NCBI GenBank assembly: GCA_025800105.1
Contig: JAOXSG010000290.1
Location: 1-46,100 of the forward strand
Length of the DNA: 46,100 bases
Origin: Cohaesibacter sp.
Lineage (GTDB): Bacteria > Pseudomonadota > Alphaproteobacteria > Rhizobiales > Cohaesibacteraceae
Direction: 5' to 3'
The number at the start of each line of letters is the position of its first letter. Within the stretch, counting starts at the first letter, position 1. The notes beneath the pieces are model-generated. The model saw nothing but the letters and a program-made list of their open reading frames with translations. It had not been told where the DNA came from and did no database searches. Below are positions 26,975 through 34,296 of the stretch, one piece after another. Made by a program: the position numbers and the translations under genes.

Positions 26975-27309
26975 TAGGCTCAGGACTCATTAATTTATCC
27001 TATTCTGTTTATCTTGAAGCATTCAGATAGAAGAACCAAGAGCAAAATAAGGGTGGTTCCCTTCTTGAAGCTCTTGGTTCGATAGATGGGTGCTTCAAGA
27101 CAAACCCGAAGGGCGAGGCATTTTTGCGCCATCTGCCTTCGGCGTTCTCATGGTGAAACGTCCACTGGACGTTTCATCGGGTGAACCCGATAAACCATAG
27201 ATCACTGTCGTAAAATATTGAAAATGAACCACATTGTCGCGATTTTCCTTCTTGTCCTTACGCAAAACTGCTCTCGCAGAATGGGCCAAATTAATGGGTC
27301 CTGAGCCTA
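26975..27309. mobile_element. Small inverted-repeat element, copy B (MITE-like, longer form)
   Basis: The element is 331 bp between two TA dinucleotides, with inverted termini GGCTCAGGACTCATTAATTT (left) and AATTAATGGGTCCTGAGCC (right). Most of its length is nearly identical to copy A (9840-10106) read on the opposite strand. It has the same central hairpin (arms 27014-27043 and 27070-27098). It carries about 70 extra bases (around 27131-27202) with two perfect hairpins of their own. No credible coding sequence. Confidence 0.8.
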
Positions 27310-27355
27310 GGTCTTTGTCTCTCGATTGCAAGCCTGATTGGCTGTTTGTGGTTTC

Positions 27356-27385
27356 TTGACTTTATCCCCCCTGGGGGGATATGTT
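27356..27385 (+). promoter_or_regulatory. Promoter with palindromic metal-sensor operator between -35 and -10
   Basis: TTGACT (27356-27361) and TATGTT (27380-27385) are 18 bases apart. The spacer is filled by the 19-bp perfect palindrome TATCCCCCCTGGGGGGATA (27363-27381). A C-tract/G-tract pair flanked by A/T is the kind of site used by CsoR/RcnR/FrmR-family repressors, and such a protein is encoded directly downstream. Confidence 0.75.
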
Positions 27386-27392
27386 TTGGTCT

Positions 27393-27689
27393 ATGTCACA
27401 GGATCATTCTCATCTTCATCCCAACCATCCCAAAATTGCCAAACGGCTGAAACGGGCACAGGGGCATTTGCGTCATGTTATTGATATGCTTGATCAAGCA
27501 GAGCCTTGTCATGATATTGCCCAGCAATTGTTTGCGGTGGAGCGGGCCATTGCCAATGCCAAACGCAGCTTGATACAGGATCATATTGATCATTGTCTGG
27601 AGGCCGCCTTGGATCGATCCAATGAGGAGGGGGGGGATGATTTGAGTGCGGGGCTGGAAGATTTCAAAGCCATTACGAAATATCTTTAA
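27393..27689 (+). CDS. CsoR/RcnR-family metal sensor, InrS-like
   Basis: The 98-residue cytoplasmic repressor of the all-helical DUF156 family should leave its operator when loaded with metal. From ATG 27393 the ligand positions read His7, Cys39, His64 and Cys68. The spacing of 32, 25 and 4 matches the His-Cys-His-Cys set of the cyanobacterial nickel sensor InrS, and differs from RcnR (last ligand His). ATG 27381 is inside the operator and lies before the likely transcription start, so 27393 is preferred; no Shine-Dalgarno precedes it. The adjacent MFS exporter with a His-rich tail is its likely target. Confidence 0.85.
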   Translation: MSQDHSHLHPNHPKIAKRLKRAQGHLRHVIDMLDQAEPCHDIAQQLFAVERAIANAKRSLIQDHIDHCLEAALDRSNEEGGDDLSAGLEDFKAITKYL

Positions 27690-27749
27690 GAGCCTGATTT
27701 AAAAGTCCTGAGTGCCTGTCGATAAGGCGCAGATTTGCAAGAGGACCAG

Positions 27750-29075
27750 ATGCTGCAAATTTTGAAACATCGTCAATTTTTACCGCTTTTTGTGGCGCAG
27801 CTTGTGGCTTTGTTTGGCACGGGCCTTGCCACAGTGGCGCTGGGTTTGTTGGCCTTTGATCTGGCTGGCAAAGAGGCGGGGCTGGTTTTGGGGCTGGTCT
27901 TTACCATCAAAATGGTGGCCTATGTTGGCATTGCGCCGATTGCGGCGGCGTTTGCAGATCGTGTGCCGCGGCGCAAGATGCTGGTGATGTTGGATCTGGT
28001 GCGGGCAGGGGTGGCCTTGTTGCTGCCCTTTGTCAGTGATGTCTGGCAGATTTTTGCGCTTATTTTCTTACTTCAAGCCGCCTCTGCTGCTTTCACGCCC
28101 ACCTTTCAGGCCAGTTTGCCCGATATTTTGCCCGATGAAGAGGATTATACTAAGGCCTTGTCCTTGTCGCGTTTGGCTTATGATCTGGAAAGCTTGCTGA
28201 CGCCAATGATGGCCGGACTTGTGCTTTTGTTTTTTGCCTATCAGGCTTTGTTTATCGGGACGATTTTTGGTTTTGTTGCCTCTGCTTTGCTGATCCTGTC
28301 TGTGGCTTTGCCCAATCCCAAAATGTCCAAGCCACGTGGAATTTATGAGCGCACCACACGGGGCGTGTGGATTTATCTGGCCACGCCGCGCTTGCGTGGT
28401 TTGCTTGCCCTATGCATGGCTGTGTCAGCAATTGGCTCCATGGTTCTGGTCAATAATGTTGTGCTGGTGCGTGATGTTTTGGGCCTGCAAGATGTGCATG
28501 TGGCCTATTCTTATGCCGCTTTTGGGGCGGGGTCGATGGTTGCAGCGCTGTTTTTGCCAAGACTTCTTGAACGCTGGCTTGACCGTCAATTGATGATGGC
28601 AGGGGCTGGACTTTTGATTGCGGCGCATGCGGCCTTGTTGGCTGTGATGCTCTCCGAGCTTTTTTCGTTTGGGGCCTTGCTGCTTGGCTGGTTTTTTGTT
28701 GGTATTGGCTATTCGACCATTTTAACGCCTTCGGGGCGTTTGTTGCAGCGCTCGTCCCATGCGGAAGATCGGCCCGCTATTTATGCGGCGCAATTTGCCC
28801 TCTCCCATGCCTGTTGGCTGCTTTGCTATCCATTGGCTGGCTGGTTGCAAACAGCGTTTGGCAGTGAAGTGACAATGGCTGCCTTGACCTTTTTGGGTTT
28901 GCTGTCTGCCCTGACTGCATGGCGTTTATGGCCGTCTGGGAGTGAGCGGGTGATTGAGCATAGCCATGAGGATTTGCCAGCTGATCATCCGCATTTGAAA
29001 GACAGTCATGGGGCTGTGCATAGTCATGTCTTTGTGGTTGATGATTATCACGCCCATTGGCCGACGCGCTCTTGA
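27750..29075 (+). CDS. MFS nickel/cobalt exporter, NreB/NrsD-like
   Basis: The 441-residue inner-membrane protein has about 12 hydrophobic segments of the major facilitator superfamily and a tail of about 40 residues rich in His, Asp and Glu (HSHEDLPADHPHL ... HSHVFVVDDYHAHW). A His-rich C-terminus is typical of NreB/NrsD nickel exporters. ATG 27750 is preceded by AGAGGA; an upstream TTG in frame is less likely. It lies 60 bases after the sensor gene and probably shares its transcript, so metal would relieve repression of its own efflux pump. Confidence 0.85.
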   Translation: MLQILKHRQFLPLFVAQLVALFGTGLATVALGLLAFDLAGKEAGLVLGLVFTIKMVAYVGIAPIAAAFADRVPRRKMLVMLDLVRAGVALLLPFVSDVWQIFALIFLLQAASAAFTPTFQASLPDILPDEEDYTKALSLSRLAYDLESLLTPMMAGLVLLFFAYQALFIGTIFGFVASALLILSVALPNPKMSKPRGIYERTTRGVWIYLATPRLRGLLALCMAVSAIGSMVLVNNVVLVRDVLGLQDVHVAYSYAAFGAGSMVAALFLPRLLERWLDRQLMMAGAGLLIAAHAALLAVMLSELFSFGALLLGWFFVGIGYSTILTPSGRLLQRSSHAEDRPAIYAAQFALSHACWLLCYPLAGWLQTAFGSEVTMAALTFLGLLSALTAWRLWPSGSERVIEHSHEDLPADHPHLKDSHGAVHSHVFVVDDYHAHWPTRS

Positions 29076-29096
29076 TGCTTTTTAGAACTCCTTCGT

Positions 29097-29166
29097 CAGC
29101 CCTCTCCCCCTCCCAAACCACCCGTCATGGTATCCTCATGGGCAGTTTGGGAGGGGGAGAGGGCTG
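29097..29166. terminator. Large perfect hairpin between convergent genes
   Basis: Two 21-base arms (29098-29118 and 29145-29165, beginning AGCCCTCTCC and ending GAGAGGGCT) pair perfectly, extended by a C-G pair, around a 26-base loop. No T-run follows. Position between the MFS gene (+) and YeeE gene (-) suggests 3' end protection or factor-assisted termination for both; it could instead be a dispersed palindromic repeat. Confidence 0.55.
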
Positions 29167-29176
29167 GAGGTGCAGC

Positions 29177-29185
29177 CTAGGCTCA
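29177..29185. repeat. Solo terminus-like motif downstream of the YeeE gene
   Basis: On the minus strand TGAGCCTAG lies 15 bases after the yeeE stop. The plus strand reads GCCTAGGC, a perfect palindrome at its centre. Confidence 0.4.
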
Positions 29186-29200
29186 GTGCATTTATGCTTT

Positions 29201-30259
29201 TTATATCGGATTGGCAAAGCCAATCATGAGCTGGCGTAAGCCAAGGGCTGCGCCTGCAATCAGCGATATCAAGGTGAGCGGGCCGCTATAAGCCAGCAGG
29301 GAAATGGCTGATAGGCCTTGACCGATGGAACAGCCCACAGCAAAGACTGCGCCAATGCCCATCAAGCCTGCGCCGATGATTTGTCGGCGCAATTCGCGAG
29401 GGTCTTCGCAGGCTTCCCAGCGGAAATGTCCTTTGATGAGACTGCCAATAAAGGCCCCGATCCATACGCCCGCGACCGAGCCAACGCCAAAGGTGAGCGA
29501 GGTGCCAGAGGCTGTCATAGCATAGAGGATGGTTTCGCCAATGGGACCGGAAAATGTGTGGGAAATGATGGGGTTGGCTTCAAAGCTTTCTGTATGCAAC
29601 CATTGTGTGCTGGCCCAGCCCGATAGGATGGCAAGGCCGACAATTGCGCCCCACATCATGGCTTTGGGATGTTGGCGAACATGTTTTGGCGCGATGGTGG
29701 CTATGAGAATGACAAGCCCTATTGTGATGCCAACCATTGAGAGGTCCAATCCTGTCAGATTGGATAGACTGGTCGCGAAAGAAGGGAGGGGGCCTTCTGT
29801 CTCTCGCATTGGAAACAGCCAGATGCGGATATAGGCCAGAGGGCCGGAAATGGTGATATAGGCGCTGATGCCCATAACAATGACGATGACAAAAGCGCGC
29901 AGATCGCCACCGCCCAGTCTTGCCAATGCGCCATAGCCGCAATTGCCGCAAATGGCCATGCCATAGCCAAATAACAGGCCGCCAAAGATGCTTTCCAATG
30001 GGTTCCATTGCTGGCGAAGATAGGCGGTTTTTTCCAGCTCCAATGCCTCAAAATGGACAAGAGAGAAGGTGCCGATGATCGCAACCGCTATCGCGATGCC
30101 CCACATGCGCAGGCGGATATCAGAGCTGGAATAAAAATAATCTTCAATCGCGCCAAGGGTGCAAAATCGCCCCAGACGGGCGGCCAGTCCAAGCAGAATG
30201 CCGCCGCCAAGACCGGCATAGGCCAATAGAAATTGGTGGCTGGATAACAGCTCAAACAT
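29201..30259 (-). CDS. YeeE/YedE-family sulfur transporter
   Basis: The 352-residue membrane protein has about nine or ten hydrophobic segments. YeeE/TsuA relatives move thiosulfate or related sulfur compounds through a relay of conserved Cys, and equivalent positions are seen in RFCTLGAIE, CGNCGYGALARLGGG and VGCSIGQG. ATG 30259 follows GAGGGAGGAAAT; the frame extends upstream to 30301 without a good start. It lies 118 bases downstream of soxR on the same strand and is probably read with soxS-soxR. A role importing or exporting sulfur for the sox system is inference. Confidence 0.85.
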   Translation of the reverse strand: MFELLSSHQFLLAYAGLGGGILLGLAARLGRFCTLGAIEDYFYSSSDIRLRMWGIAIAVAIIGTFSLVHFEALELEKTAYLRQQWNPLESIFGGLLFGYGMAICGNCGYGALARLGGGDLRAFVIVIVMGISAYITISGPLAYIRIWLFPMRETEGPLPSFATSLSNLTGLDLSMVGITIGLVILIATIAPKHVRQHPKAMMWGAIVGLAILSGWASTQWLHTESFEANPIISHTFSGPIGETILYAMTASGTSLTFGVGSVAGVWIGAFIGSLIKGHFRWEACEDPRELRRQIIGAGLMGIGAVFAVGCSIGQGLSAISLLAYSGPLTLISLIAGAALGLRQLMIGFANPI

Positions 30260-30377
30260 TGCCAGATTTCCTCCCTCTCGACGTTCGAGAAAACCGGGCA
30301 TTTTTGATCATTCCTTGGTGAGTTTTCTCACTCTTTGATGATCTTTTTATGGTCTTTTTTGTGCGCCGGTCCTGCGC

Positions 30378-30710
30378 CTAATCCTTGCAGAACAAGTCAT
30401 AGACGACTTCCATTATTTGTTTGGAACGGTCATCGGTCAAGCGATAATAGATAGATTTGCCTTCCCGGCGGGGGGTGATCAGGCCTTCCAGACGCAGGCG
30501 CGAGAGCTGTTGGGAGACGGCGGCTTGACGGGCTGAGAGCAGATCTTCCAGTTCGGTGACGGATTTTTCACCGGTTACCAAGTGGCACAGGATCATCATT
30601 CTGCCTTCATGGCCAATGGCTTTCAGGAAATTGGAGGCGCGGGTTGCGTTGCGCTCCATTTTTTCCATATCGCTTTCGCTCATATTTTCGGTAAAGACCG
30701 GCAGTGCCAT
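30378..30710 (-). CDS. soxR: ArsR-family persulfide-responsive repressor SoxR (SqrR/BigR type)
   Basis: The 110-residue winged-helix repressor has the DNA-recognition helix SARQAAVSQQLSRLRLEGLI and wing GKSIYYRL. Two Cys, at 42 (MILCHL) and 108 (DLFCKD), are 66 residues apart. This is the spacing of the Cys41/Cys107 pair that forms the tetrasulfide bridge in SqrR, and no metal-binding ELCVCD motif is present. ATG 30710 is preferred over TTG 30716 because GAGG lies about eight bases upstream. It follows soxS by 32 bases. Position at the head of the sox cluster and the cysteine spacing support the SoxR call. Confidence 0.88.
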   Translation of the reverse strand: MALPVFTENMSESDMEKMERNATRASNFLKAIGHEGRMMILCHLVTGEKSVTELEDLLSARQAAVSQQLSRLRLEGLITPRREGKSIYYRLTDDRSKQIMEVVYDLFCKD

Positions 30711-30742
30711 GGGCAATCCTCAATCCCTTTATCAGAGCCTTG

Positions 30743-31141
30743 TCAATTTTCGCTAGATGCCTGCTTTTTGTCGACAGATGCAAGCATTTGCGCGAGTAAC
30801 CCCCAGAAGAAATGGTCTCCGGGATAGCCTTCTATGCGTCCCTTTTCCTGCCCATTTTGCATAAGAATGAATGTGGGTGTGTAGAGAAAGCGACGGGAAA
30901 TTTGCATATTCTTCGGCAATGGGTCCGAGATGTCGATGCGACGCAAAGGCGCACGTTTGCCTTCGTCTGTCTTGGGGTAAATTGGCCCGATTTCCTCCAG
31001 CCAGCGTTCGCACCAAAGACAACCCGCTTCTTCGACCATGACCAATTCCAGTGTTTGCTCATCTTTTGCATGGGCGCTGCTGGTCAGCGCTGACACAGAC
31101 AGAATTGCAAGCATCAAAAGACGGGATAAGATGTGGGTCAT
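30743..31141 (-). CDS. soxS: SoxS, periplasmic thioredoxin-like protein
   Basis: The 132-residue protein has a signal peptide (about 1-25, ending SSAHAKDE). The redox motif is GCLWC, within EEAGCLWCERWLEEIGPIYP, characteristic of SoxS. In Paracoccus SoxS reduces and activates the SoxYZ carrier. It is divergent from soxV across the candidate sv operator and is first in the soxS-soxR-yeeE transcript. Confidence 0.9.
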   Translation of the reverse strand: MTHILSRLLMLAILSVSALTSSAHAKDEQTLELVMVEEAGCLWCERWLEEIGPIYPKTDEGKRAPLRRIDISDPLPKNMQISRRFLYTPTFILMQNGQEKGRIEGYPGDHFFWGLLAQMLASVDKKQASSEN

Positions 31142-31204
31142 TGTGCAATCCGGCTCTGATTTTGGCTATCGATCAAGATGCCTCATCTTGACGCTTCTCT
31201 TACG

Positions 31205-31233
31205 TATAATCTAATTTGAATGTGTGAATTATA
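31205..31233. promoter_or_regulatory. Candidate SoxR operator and divergent -10 elements in the soxS-soxV gap
   Basis: TAATTTGAATGTGTGAATTA (31212-31231) is an inverted repeat with five-base arms TAATT/AATTA. Immediately before it is a perfect TATAAT (31205-31210) for soxV; overlapping its right arm is a minus-strand TATAAT (31228-31233) for soxS. It matches ATTC-N8-GAAT, the SqrR site as I recall it, with one mismatch. Confidence 0.65.
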
Positions 31234-31254
31234 CAAGTTGTCCGGGAGATCTTT

Positions 31255-31995
31255 GTGCTTGATATCACACTTTTCGGGGCGATGGTTGCCGGTTTGTTAT
31301 CGTTTCTCTCGCCCTGTATTTTGCCGATTGTGCCGTTTTATCTGTCCTATCTGGCAGGGGTTGGCATGCAGCAAATCTCGCAAGAGGCGCCGATTGATGG
31401 CCTTGTGCGTCGTCGGGCTGTTTTGGCAGCTTTTTGTTTTTCTGCGGGAATTTTGACGATTTTTGTTGGCCTTGGGGCGGCGGCTTCGAGCTTTGGCCAA
31501 ATGCTGCGCGATTATTTTGATTCTTTGCGCTTTGTGGCTGCCGCAATCATTCTGGCTATGGGGCTTCACTTTCTTGGGGTTTTGCGGATTGGCTTTCTCT
31601 ATCGCCAAGTGCGGGTTGAGACGGGGCATGTCAAACAAGTCGGCTATTTGGGGGCCTATGGTCTTGGTCTGGCTTTTGCCTTTGGCTGGACGCCCTGTGT
31701 TGGGCCTGCTCTGGCGGCTATTTTGTTCATGGCGGCAGGCAGCGACACCGCGGGGCAAGGCATGATTTTGCTGTCTGTCTATGGCATTGGCATGACTGCG
31801 CCTTTTGTTTTGGCGGCGTTTTTTGTCGGGCCTTTCATGGGCTGGATGATGCGCTTTCGCAAGCATTTGGCCAACATTGAAAAAGCAATGGGCCTTTTGC
31901 TGATCCTGTTTGCCCTTTTGATTGCGACCAATTCTGTCCGTTTTATCGCTCAATGGATGCTGGAGGTGATGCCGGGTTTGATGAGCTTTAGTTGA
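31255..31995 (+). CDS. soxV: SoxV, CcdA-family membrane electron carrier
   Basis: The 246-residue inner-membrane protein has six predicted helices. Two conserved Cys (LSPCILPIVPF and GWTPCVGPALA) carry electrons from cytoplasmic thioredoxin to the periplasm for SoxW and SoxS. Translation starts at GTG 31255, nine bases after GGGAG. It is the first gene of the rightward sox transcript. Confidence 0.92.
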   Translation: MLDITLFGAMVAGLLSFLSPCILPIVPFYLSYLAGVGMQQISQEAPIDGLVRRRAVLAAFCFSAGILTIFVGLGAAASSFGQMLRDYFDSLRFVAAAIILAMGLHFLGVLRIGFLYRQVRVETGHVKQVGYLGAYGLGLAFAFGWTPCVGPALAAILFMAAGSDTAGQGMILLSVYGIGMTAPFVLAAFFVGPFMGWMMRFRKHLANIEKAMGLLLILFALLIATNSVRFIAQWMLEVMPGLMSFS

Positions 31996-32033
31996 TGGAT
32001 TTCAAATGAATTTTGTCTTTGGGAGGAGACATT

Positions 32034-32615
32034 ATGAAAAAACTCACAATTGCCTTTTTGGGCATGGCCGTCTGTCTGATGGTTGTAGGTGGTGTGTCTG
32101 GTGCCTTGGCGGCTAGCCTTGGTGATGATGGCCTTCATAAGCAAAGCTGGATGCGAGAGACATTTAAGGATTTGCGTGAAGATTGGCAGGAGGCCAATGC
32201 GGAAGGCAAGCGGCTGATGGTGATGATTGAGCAGCGCGGCTGCATCTATTGCAAAAAGATGCATGAAGAGATTTATCCGATTCCCGATATTACCCGTTTT
32301 ATCGATGACAATTATTTTGTTGTGCAAATCAATATGTTCGGAGATGTCGAGGTGACAGACTTTGACGGGGAAAGTTTGTCTGAAAAAGACATTGTAAAAA
32401 AGTGGGGGGTGCTTTTTACGCCGACTGTTTTGTTTTTTGGAGAAAAGGAGCCAGAAAGCAAGTCTGGACATCTGGTCAGTGTGGCGCAAATGCCTGGTGC
32501 CTTTGGGAAAATGACGACTGAGGACATGCTGCATTGGGTTGTTGAAAAAGGCTATGAAAGTGACGAGCCTTTCCAGAAATATCATGCCCGAATGATTGCT
32601 GAGCGAAAAAAATAA
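32034..32615 (+). CDS. soxW: SoxW, periplasmic thioredoxin
   Basis: The 193-residue protein has a signal peptide (about 1-26, ending SGALAAS). The thioredoxin motif is GCIYCKKMHEE, and the cis-Pro loop is VLFTPTVLFF. SoxW receives electrons from SoxV. ATG 32034 follows GGGAGGAGA; an in-frame TTG/GTG region upstream lies before the ribosome binding site. It follows soxV by 38 bases. Confidence 0.9.
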   Translation: MKKLTIAFLGMAVCLMVVGGVSGALAASLGDDGLHKQSWMRETFKDLREDWQEANAEGKRLMVMIEQRGCIYCKKMHEEIYPIPDITRFIDDNYFVVQINMFGDVEVTDFDGESLSEKDIVKKWGVLFTPTVLFFGEKEPESKSGHLVSVAQMPGAFGKMTTEDMLHWVVEKGYESDEPFQKYHARMIAERKK

Positions 32616-32641
32616 TTGCCAAAATGTCGCATCTCACACAT

Positions 32642-32663
32642 TATAACATTCAATTAATTGAAT
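32642..32663. promoter_or_regulatory. Candidate SoxR operator and -10 before soxX
   Basis: ATTCAATTAATTGAAT (32648-32663) is a perfect 16-bp palindrome and an exact ATTC-N8-GAAT. It directly abuts a -10-like TATAAC (32642-32647), the same arrangement as the soxV promoter. A TTGCCA at 32616-32621 is a possible -35 with a 20-base spacer. Confidence 0.7.
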
Positions 32664-32730
32664 TTGTTGATGGGTGATAAGGCCAAAAAGACCTGCGGCA
32701 TTTTCAAAATAATTATGAGGGAGGACCAGG

Positions 32731-33186
32731 ATGAATAGACCAGTTTTGGCGCTTTTTTGCCTTTTGGTGGGGACCAGTGCAGGGGGCGCTGGTACGATCA
32801 AGCCAGCTGATGTGCAGTTTTCGGATGGAGCGGTTGCGGCTTCGCTGACTGGAGCGGCAGGCAATGTGCAGGAAGGGCGCAAGGTCTTTATCAGCCGCAA
32901 GCTCGGCAATTGTCTGGCCTGTCATGCCAATGAAGACATGGCCAAACAACAATTTCACGGAGAGGTGGGGCCTTCTCTTGATGGGGTTGCGGACCGTTGG
33001 GATGAGGCGCAATTGCGTGGCATCCTGATCAATTCCAAAGAGACATTTGAAGGCACTATCATGCCTGCTTTTTACGTGGATGGCGGTTTTCCGCGCACCA
33101 AGGAAAAGTTCAAGGGCAAGACCATTCTGAGTGCGCAACAGTTGGAAGATGTGCTCGCCTATCTGGTCACCCTGAAAGAGCAGTGA
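32731..33186 (+). CDS. soxX: SoxX, monoheme cytochrome c subunit of SoxXA
   Basis: This 151-residue periplasmic protein has a signal peptide (about 1-20) and one heme site, CLACH (61-65), in the context RKLGNCLACH. With SoxA it forms the SoxXA cytochrome that couples thiosulfate to the SoxY Cys and takes two electrons. A Met ligand is likely in GTIMPAFYVDGG. ATG 32731 follows GGGAGGACC. Confidence 0.93.
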   Translation: MNRPVLALFCLLVGTSAGGAGTIKPADVQFSDGAVAASLTGAAGNVQEGRKVFISRKLGNCLACHANEDMAKQQFHGEVGPSLDGVADRWDEAQLRGILINSKETFEGTIMPAFYVDGGFPRTKEKFKGKTILSAQQLEDVLAYLVTLKEQ

Positions 33187-33305
33187 GGGACCTTCTTGCT
33201 GCACCCCTAAGTGACAGGCTGATGAGAGTGACTTTGGGGATGATTTTTCGTTTTGATGTGTCTTGAAAAGACAAAGACACCGTTCCGCTAATCTGGAGAA
33301 GAAAT

Positions 33306-33728
33306 ATGACACTTACCCGCAGGGATGTGCTTGTTCTCGGTTCTGGCGCTTTTGTGAGTGCCAGTATGATGGCGATGCCAGCTTTTGCATCTGTTGTCGA
33401 TGACAAAATCAAGGAATTGACCGGTGGTGCTTCTGTCACCGAGGGGGATTTGGATTTATCCGCGCCTGAAATTGCTGAAAATGGCAATACTGTCCCGGTT
33501 GAAGTCAGTGCAGAGGGTGCAACAAGCATCACGATTTTTGCCGCTGGCAATCCGACGCCAGACGTGGCGACCTTTAACTTTGGTCCCCTGAACCCATCCC
33601 AGACAGCAGCAACCCGTATTCGTCTTGCCAAAACGCAGGATGTGGTTGCGATTGCCAAGATGAAAGATGGTTCCTTTCGTCGGGCATCGGCCACTGTCAA
33701 GGTCACCATTGGTGGCTGCGGCGGCTAG
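33306..33728 (+). CDS. soxY: SoxY, sulfur-carrier subunit
   Basis: The 140-residue protein has a twin-arginine signal (LTRRDVLVLGS) and ends in the GGCGG swinging arm, whose Cys carries the thiosulfate-derived intermediates. SoxY is exported with SoxZ in a folded heterodimer. ATG 33306 follows GGAGAAG. The stop comes right after the last Gly, as usual. Confidence 0.95.
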   Translation: MTLTRRDVLVLGSGAFVSASMMAMPAFASVVDDKIKELTGGASVTEGDLDLSAPEIAENGNTVPVEVSAEGATSITIFAAGNPTPDVATFNFGPLNPSQTAATRIRLAKTQDVVAIAKMKDGSFRRASATVKVTIGGCGG

Positions 33729-33797
33729 AGCATTTTGAGCAAAGACGTGAGCCTCGAAAGGATCACGCTTTTGCTTTGGGAAGAGGAGAATTTTATT

Positions 33798-34127
33798 ATG
33801 GCCAAGGGTGTCAAACCGCGCGTCAAAGTTCCGAAAAAAGCCGCTGCAGGCGATGTCATCACCATCAAGGCTTTGATCAGCCACAAGATGGAATCGGGGC
33901 AACGCAAAGGCAAAGATGGCAATTTGATTCCGCGCTCTATCATCAATCGTTTTACCTGCGCTTTTAATGGTGAGAATGTGATTGATGTTCAGTTGGAGCC
34001 TGCAATCTCGACCAATCCTTATTTTCAATTTGAAGCCATTGTGCCCGAGGCTGGCGAGTTCCAGTTTGCCTGGCATGATGATGATGGCTCTGTCTATGAG
34101 ACCAAGAAAAAGATCAAAATGGCCTGA
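33798..34127 (+). CDS. soxZ: SoxZ, partner of SoxY
   Basis: The 109-residue protein has no signal peptide (MAKGVKPRVKVPKKA), as expected since it is exported by piggy-back on the Tat signal of SoxY. The Ig-like fold segments YFQFEAIVPEAGEF and WHDDDGSVYE are typical. ATG 33798 has AGAGGAG upstream; the frame is open further upstream but without a ribosome binding site. Confidence 0.94.
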   Translation: MAKGVKPRVKVPKKAAAGDVITIKALISHKMESGQRKGKDGNLIPRSIINRFTCAFNGENVIDVQLEPAISTNPYFQFEAIVPEAGEFQFAWHDDDGSVYETKKKIKMA

Positions 34128-34168
34128 TTGGCATTATTTGCCTTTGGGATGAGCTGATGAAAGCCTGA

Positions 34169-34209
34169 CTTGCGCTCCTGTGAGGACCCTTTTTAGGAGG
34201 GAGCGCAAG
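34169..34209 (+). other. Stem-loop in the soxZ-soxA gap
   Basis: CTTGCGCTCC and GGAGCGCAAG (34169-34178 and 34200-34209) form a perfect 10-bp stem around 21 bases. There is no T-run after it, so it is more likely to mark message processing or stability than termination. Confidence 0.55.
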
Positions 34210-34296
34210 GTCTTCAAACAAATAAAAAAGGATCGGAAATCTTGATGCAGAGCGAAAGCTTGGCTCGGTTTTGCGGTCCAGAGGGAGGACCATTTC

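Noticed and set aside
27095-27331. A 78-codon minus-strand open frame in copy B
   Set aside because: It crosses the hairpin-rich extra segment and the element border, is not matched by an equivalent frame in copy A, and has no recognisable domain.
30359-30377. GCGC repeats after soxR as a terminator
   Set aside because: Four-base self-complementary arms and no T-run on the transcribed strand.
31188-31193. TTGACG as -35 for soxV
   Set aside because: It is only 11 bases before the TATAAT at 31205, too close for a standard sigma-70 promoter.
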